From the NCBI GenBank assembly GCA_008692225.1, contig VICG01000001.1, forward strand, positions 1,972,501 through 2,036,500: a DNA stretch of 64,000 bases, given 5' to 3'. Below the pieces are notes generated by a model, which saw nothing but the letters and a program-made list of their open reading frames with translations, did not search any database and was not told where the DNA came from. How positions within the stretch are numbered: the stretch's first letter is position 1; each line of letters opens with the position of its first letter. The translations under genes and the position numbers were made by a program. Positions 58,475-64,000 of the stretch are shown here, in pieces. Origin of the DNA: Monilinia fructicola. Lineage: Eukaryota; Ascomycota; Leotiomycetes; Helotiales; Sclerotiniaceae.

Positions 58475-59507
58475 ATACTGAGTAACTTCTCTTTCTATTG
58501 ATTATTACCCCGATGTGGTGGGTTTGTACCTACCTTTCTATCATTCCCCATCACTCCATTCCATTTTTTCCCTTTCACTTTTTTTGTTTATTTTGTTTTT
58601 CACTATGCCTGTATCTTGCCGTGTTATCCCATATCCGATTGTCGTCAGAGAGAATAGGAATATGCTGATTTGTGAAGTAGCGATAGGAGGTTAGCGGATC
58701 GGGATAGGGGGGAAACCTTTTTTTGGGATGAGGGCACGTCAAGGTGATAAGTTACCAGGGGAGCTTTTCCTCTTCTCTTCGAACGGCGTTTGGGGAACAC
58801 GGCGCTGGTTGAAATGGGTTTGCGTGGGCTTGGGGACGAGAGCGGCTCGAGGAGGAACGCAATATGTCCTTGGGAGAGGGGGCCACGATATATATATATA
58901 TTTATATAATAACACCCTATCAAAAAACATATGAGCGATGACGCTGGAGCTCCACCGTCTCTTCAGTCATTGATGCTTTTCCTAACGTGATCATTGGCAA
59001 TACTGACTTGCTCAGCATACAGAACTTCCCATTGTGCGTCAGAGTCGATATCATTCCCGCAATTGGCATTTCCCCCAAACGACTTTGGTCGATGGGAACT
59101 TTACTATCTTCGCTTATAATTAAGGGTGGCCTCGTTTATGACGGAGCCGACTATTTGAATGTCACAGGTATCAGGACTATCTCGACCAACGTGGTCTATT
59201 TATCGGGACTTGAGTTAGTCATTGGAGCCTTCATGCCCGAATCACTCGGAGCGAATGCTGGCGATTTGTCGTTTGAAGGGGCGTACAATAAGGTTGGGAC
59301 GTGTTAAATACTACAGTGGCTACAAGTGGAAAAGAGAAGTAGGTGTGTTTGAAGCGTGTTTCATGCAGAACTTTTATATATATACCTCTCTCTGGTCTAT
59401 ACTCACATTTCGGGGCGGGATGATATGTCAAGGGGTATCTTTAATTCTTCTACATCATCAAGTCATCTCTCGATAGCCACACTGCTCAAATTTTCCAAAT
59501 TGGCTCC
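58475..59507. other. Intergenic between convergent genes
   Basis: 1 kb; a 106-codon stretch at 58987-59307 begins with GTG and has no recognisable domain. No gene called. Confidence 0.45.
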
Positions 59508-60398
59508 TTATGCAATTGGTTTCACGTCACTCAACCATGGCAACCCCAATTTCTTCATCTCAACGGCAATCTGGAACAAGTAATCCAAACTAGGCAAAAA
59601 TATTAGCACCATGCGCGTCCTCGTCCATCCATCGGTCAGAAAATAACGACCACCTACCTCTCACACTGCGTCTTGGCCTTATGTACCGTCTCCCCCCAGA
59701 CATAAACGCCATGTCTCCTCACCAAAACCGCATAGGTATCCGGGTACTTCTCCATGGCCTCCTCCAAGTATTCGGTCAAGTCCTCTTCGTGCGGTGTGTT
59801 TTCTATGACCGGGATGCGTAACGTATCATGATATCCCAAGTTTCCGGATTTCGTATATCCCTTTCCGAAAGCTTTGATCTGCTCAATATTGTTGATTTCA
59901 AACATGGTCGCGTTGGGTGCGGATTCGAGGAGGAGTGTGATGAGGACTGCCCATTGCGAATGAGTGTGGATACAACAACCTGCCTTGCGCTTGGTGAAGG
60001 CGGCCATGAACAAGGGTGTGCATTGGGATGGTTTGAGGTTGGGAGGCGAGCGTAGGTAGATGCGCTGCTTGGGGTCGACTTGCTTGGATATGTCGAGGAC
60101 GTAGATATGTTCGGGTTTCATGAGTTCTTTCTGGACTCCAGAGGGCGCCAGGTAGACTAGATCACTGTGGGGGGTAGGAATGAGTTTATTTTCGCCGTGT
60201 CGTGAGAAGAAGGGGGGGGTGAACATACTCCTTGCGAATACTGGCTCCTCCTCCAGTTCCCGTTACCCATCCTAAGTGCCAAAACTTGGAACATAATTCT
60301 GGGATTAAATTTGCGGGATGTTGGGGATCTTGCGAAATAACGAGGTGATGGTTATCTTCCGAATCTTGAACATCTTGATTTGGATTTTGTGTGGTCAT
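59508..60398 (-). CDS. MDE1: Methylthioribulose-1-phosphate dehydratase
   Basis: Methionine salvage enzyme that dehydrates methylthioribulose 1-phosphate; class II aldolase/MtnB family, cytosolic. Exons 60398-60229, 60164-59658 and 59589-59508; introns of 64 and 68 nt with donors GTATGT and GTAGGT. The product is 252 residues, the family norm. Visible motifs: [12 protein letters not shown] near residue 44, [12 protein letters not shown], the zinc-ligand pair in CCIHTHSQ, a third His in [10 protein letters not shown], and the end [11 protein letters not shown]. No lesion found. Confidence 0.94.
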
Positions 60399-62250
60399 GG
60401 TTGCTGTGATGCAAGGAAAGGAAGAGATGAAAGTAAAAAATAAAAGATAATTATAAGAAAGAGGATGGATAGTATGAGTAATTTATCTGCATCTGGATGT
60501 GTGAGTTATATAGTTAATGAGATCCCCGGCCAGTAGAACAAAAAAACATTGGCAATCTCTTGACTTGATACCTAGAGCTACCTACCTATGTATGATCAAC
60601 CTTGGAATTGAGTGACTGATTGATTCAGGATAAATCTTCAATTCCTGTCACATCTGCAATTTACTCGAGTGTAGTATAGAGTATATAGTATATAGTACGT
60701 ACACGTTAATGAATCATATGTTATTGGTTGGTCGTAATCGATACTTGTATGTTGATTTGATTGTTGACATGGTGGGGGAGACAGTACAGAGTAGGTCGGG
60801 TAGGTAAGTTGTCCTCTGCTCTACTGTCGCTTGCCAGGTGCCCCTCTTTCTTACATAATACCGTCCATTACCTAAGTACTGCAGGTGTCCACATGTTTTG
60901 ATACGGTCATACGGAGTACATATAGTACGGAGAAGTACGGACGGTCATACTATTAATGTTAATATTAAGTACAGCACTTGTAATCACCTTGGAAGTCTTA
61001 CCTGCTTCCTGTACGGAGTAATTATCCTCTAAAACGTTGCGCTGCATTGACTAACAAGCAGCCCATGCACACAGTCTGGGATGTCTGTGGATAGCTAGCG
61101 AGAGCCTAAGGTTATGCTTCTATGATAGGTAGGTGCTAATTATGTAGGTACTCCGTACATTATACAGTATCTAATGTCGAGTTTGACTGATGAAGAGAGA
61201 AGAGATTGGCCTCAAATTAATAGGATGATGTTGAGATTATATACAGAGTATAGGTGTGGAAGTGCTCCGTAGATGATGGTATCTAAGCATCTAAGTCTCT
61301 ATTTAGGTCAATCGCTTCTTTTACTAAAGTACTAATTATATATGAGCAGTAAATAGATATAGAGTACTTGGTAGATATCTAGATTGTAAGTTGTTATATA
61401 TTCTACTTATAAGTATCTAAATGATAAGTTATTCTATAATGGAGTATACAACGACTAGTGAGTAGATGTTTAGATTATGAATTATTATATATCTTACTAT
61501 ATACATAATTAATAAGTATTTGAATAATTAGATTATAAATCATACTATATTTTACTCTATAATAAGTAATAAGTATCTAGATATTTAGCTAGATATCTAA
61601 ATATCTAGATTATACGTTAATATATATTTTACTATATAATTACGAGTATTTAGTAAATAGATATCTAGACTATAAATTAGATTAGTAGTTTAATATCTAT
61701 AATTAATCGATTATAATACTTTATTAGAGTTATTATTAATAATAATAGTAATAAAATAATTAAACCTATTTATATTATAATTATAATAAATACATATTAA
61801 CTATTACTCATATTATATATTCGACCTCATCTATATCGACCTCAACCTCCAGTTAATAAATCAGACCAATTAATATAAAGAGAATTCACTGGCCGATTCT
61901 AAGGTTATCCATGGATCCATATCCATCTCTTCATTGATCTACTCTGTACTTATTATTTACCACTAGCCTCTACCGGTACAGTAGAAGCTTCGTGAGGGGA
62001 GATTTAACCTTATTACTTCCCAACCCTTTCCTAAACTGGTATACGGTAAAAAAGGACACATTTCAATTCTGACACAATCATTAAAAACATAAAACGTCCC
62101 CTCAATCGACTTTGGTGAATATTCCATCTTCTCTTCCCATTCTTTGCTTTTCCACCCACTGAGCTCTGGAAGCAATCACTCAAAGGTCGTAGAACTCTTT
62201 CTGTCTTTCCTCAGAAGATCGATTCGGAATTCGGTTCTCTTCTGTTCACC
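60399..62250. other. AT-rich intergenic DNA with motif copies and a decayed satellite
   Basis: 1.85 kb. The left part carries the MDE1 promoter. Six copies of the dispersed TAC(G/A)GAGTA word occur between 60785 and 61948. From about 61320 to 61850 the DNA is extremely AT-rich and partly tandemly repeated. The final 300 bp are the calnexin promoter and leader. Confidence 0.55.
61360..61690. repeat. Degenerate AT-rich tandem satellite
   Basis: About four units of 60-95 bp, each opening with TAGATATCTAGATTAT-like sequence, then TATATTTTACTATATAA, then AAGTATTTAG. Unit starts near 61365, 61460, 61520, 61590 and 61655 (partial). Divergence is mostly among A/T, with almost no C or G, as expected after C-to-T mutation of a repeat. 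Confidence 0.65.
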
Positions 62251-64000
62251 ATGCGTTTTCATACAACAGCTGCTATCTCAGCAGCAGCTCTGCTAGCAAG
62301 TTCTGTCAATGCCGATGCACAATCTGTACTCAGTGAAGCAAGCTCTTCAGTAGCAAGTGCTGCTACTGAAGCTTCTTCATCTGCCACTTCTACCAGCATC
62401 GAGCTTCCTACCTTCACTGTAAATATACCTCGTTTATTGCCCTCCTACCCCTCCGCACCTATTTTTGAGAGGTCCTTCTAACCTTGAATTTTATCGCAGC
62501 CTACCAAAATCACTGGAGATTTTGTTGAACAGTTCACCGATGACTGGGAAACTCGCTGGAAGCCATCCCATGCCAAAAAGGACACAAAGGGTTCTGATAA
62601 GGAAGAGGAATGGGCTTATGTTGGAGAGTGGGCTGTCGAGGAACCCCATGTCTTCAAGGGTATGGAAGGAGATAAGGGTCTCGTTGTTAAAAACGCTGCT
62701 GCTCATCACGCCATCTCTGCCAAATTCCCCAAGAAGATTGACAACAAGGGAAAGACTCTCGTTGTTCAATATGAGGTCAAGTTGCAAAGTCAGTATAAAA
62801 TGGTCTCCCTTTCATCAATCAATTAACATGGCTAATATCTGGCTAGATGGTCTTGAGTGTGGTGGAGCATACTTGAAGCTTCTCCGTGACAACAAGGCTC
62901 TTCACCAAGAAGAGTTCTCAAACGCATCTCCATACGTTATCATGTTCGGTCCTGACAAATGCGGTACTACCAACAAGGTTCACCTTATTATCAACCACAA
63001 GAACCCAAAGACTGGTGAATATGAGGAGAAGCACATGACTCCTGCACCAGCAGCCAGAATCCTCAAGACCACCGAGCTTTACACCTTGATTATTCACCCC
63101 AACAACACCGCCATCATCAAGTTGGATGGCGAGCAAGTCAAGGAGGTCAACCTTCTCTCTGATGATTTCGTCCCAGCATTCAACCCACCTAAGGAGATCG
63201 ATGATGCCAAGGATACTAAGCCAGACACATGGGTTGACGAGGCCCGTATCCCAGATCCAGAAGCTAAAAAGCCCGAGGACTGGGATGAGGAGGCGCCATT
63301 TGAGATTGTCGATGAGGAAGCTACTAAGCCTGAAGACTGGTTGGAGGATGAGCCTCTCGTTGTTCCAGACCCAGAGGCTCAAAAGCCAGAGGATTGGGAT
63401 GATGAGGAGGATGGAGACTGGATCGCCCCAACCGTACCAAATCCCAAGTGTGATGACGTTTCTGGCTGTGGTAAATGGGAGAAGCCATTGATCAAGAACC
63501 CAGCCTACAAGGGCAAGTGGACCGCACCTTACATTGATAACCCAGCCTACAAGGGTGTCTGGGCTCCACGCAAGATCAAGAACCCAGACTACTTTGAGGA
63601 CAAGACCCCATCCAACCTTGAGCCAATGGGAGCTGTAAGTAATTCTTGTTGTTGTTTGCAAGACATGACACTAATATCAATATAGATCGGTTTCGAAATC
63701 TGGACCATGCAAAGTGACATTCTATTCGACAACATCTACATCGGTCACTCCGTTGAGGATGCCGCCAAGTTCGCTGACGAGACCTTCCACGAGAAGCACC
63801 CTATCGAGCAATTGATTGAGATTGAGTCCATTCCAAAGCCTGAGGATAAGCCAAAGTCTCCATCTGATCTCGTCTTCACCGATGACCCAGTTCTTTACGT
63901 CAAGGAGAAGCTCGACTTGTTCTTCACCATCGCCCAAAATGACCCCATTCAAGCCGTCAAGTTCGTCCCTGAAGCTGCCATCGGTCTAAGTGCTGTTTTC
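62251..64000 (+). CDS. CNX1: Calnexin, 5' part, cut by window end
   Basis: ER membrane lectin chaperone that binds monoglucosylated glycoproteins and Ca2+. Exons in the window: 62251-62418, 62500-62788, 62847-63634 and 63686 to beyond 64000. A signal peptide (first ~21 residues, [15 protein letters not shown]) precedes a Ser/Thr-rich stretch. The lectin domain begins near ITGDFVEQF. The P-domain follows, with four KPEDWDE-type motif 1 repeats and then [19 protein letters not shown] motif 2 repeats. The remaining lectin part ([20 protein letters not shown]) is in exon 4. The last residues before the edge (AAIGLSAVF) begin the membrane segment. No frame lesion. Donors GTAAAT, GTCAGT and GTAAGT. 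Confidence 0.95.

Noticed and set aside
58987..59307. 106-codon open stretch
   Set aside because: GTG start, no recognisable domain, no intron-consistent extension.

Overview
The window is nuclear DNA of a filamentous ascomycete. The genes are split by short introns (48-137 nt) with GTAAGT-like donors and CTAAC/CTGAC branch points. The proteome is typical of Pezizomycotina: a CRZ1-type calcineurin-responsive zinc-finger factor, a DUF3074 protein, a fungal THOC5, a cupredoxin surface protein and a heme-dependent N-demethylase-like protein. AT-leaning, microsatellite-rich intergenic DNA together with the protein flavour suggests a Leotiomycete, most likely Sclerotiniaceae (Botrytis/Sclerotinia/Monilinia type). 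That assignment is inference; no search was possible.

Layout. 0-3 kb: an acidic, disordered protein with a Cys-rich zinc-binding module, behind a 5' leader with four candidate introns. 4.7-5.9 kb: SAM methyltransferase with broken frame. 6.9-7.6 kb: SANT/Myb-like protein (-). 7.6-11 kb: no gene. 11-16.2 kb: membrane-anchored alpha/beta hydrolase (+), wreck of an NRPS-like adenylating reductase (-) and a DUF3445/HODM-like protein (-), possibly a decayed metabolic locus. 17.8-24.3 kb: a very large, charged, WG-repeat protein (-). 24.3-28.2 kb: no gene. 28.2-29.4 kb: trans-enoyl-reductase-like MDR enzyme. 30.1-32.3 kb: CRZ1 (-). 32.3-36.6 kb: repeat-rich. 36.7-38.6 kb: Mn-type cation diffusion facilitator. 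38.6-45.2 kb: gene-poor, with a ~560-bp pure T/A tract and many microsatellites. 45.2-48.1 kb: large uncharacterised disordered protein. 48.5-51.9 kb: RIB4 (-), DUF3074 (+), ADE8 (-). 52-54.9 kb: nothing confident. 55.0-55.7 kb: THOC5-like. 56.8-58.5 kb: cupredoxin/TM protein. 59.5-60.4 kb: MDE1 (-). 60.4-62.2 kb: AT-rich decayed repeats. 62.25 kb to the end: calnexin, cut by the window edge.

Functions are mostly housekeeping: Ca2+/calcineurin signalling and ER Ca2+ chaperone (CRZ1, calnexin), Mn2+ transport, purine, riboflavin and methionine-salvage enzymes, and mRNA export. There is no operon-like organisation.

Three points stand out. (1) Five otherwise intact genes carry one or two frame-breaking 1-nt (in one case possibly 2-nt) indels (six events); correcting each restores an exact multiple of three, which argues for assembly errors or very recent lesions. 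(2) The ~2160-residue protein has at least 17 WG dipeptides in an acidic/lysine repeat pattern resembling Argonaute-hook proteins. (3) A short motif, TAC(G/A)GAGTA and its complement, occurs about 22 times, all outside the genes, where about one is expected by chance.
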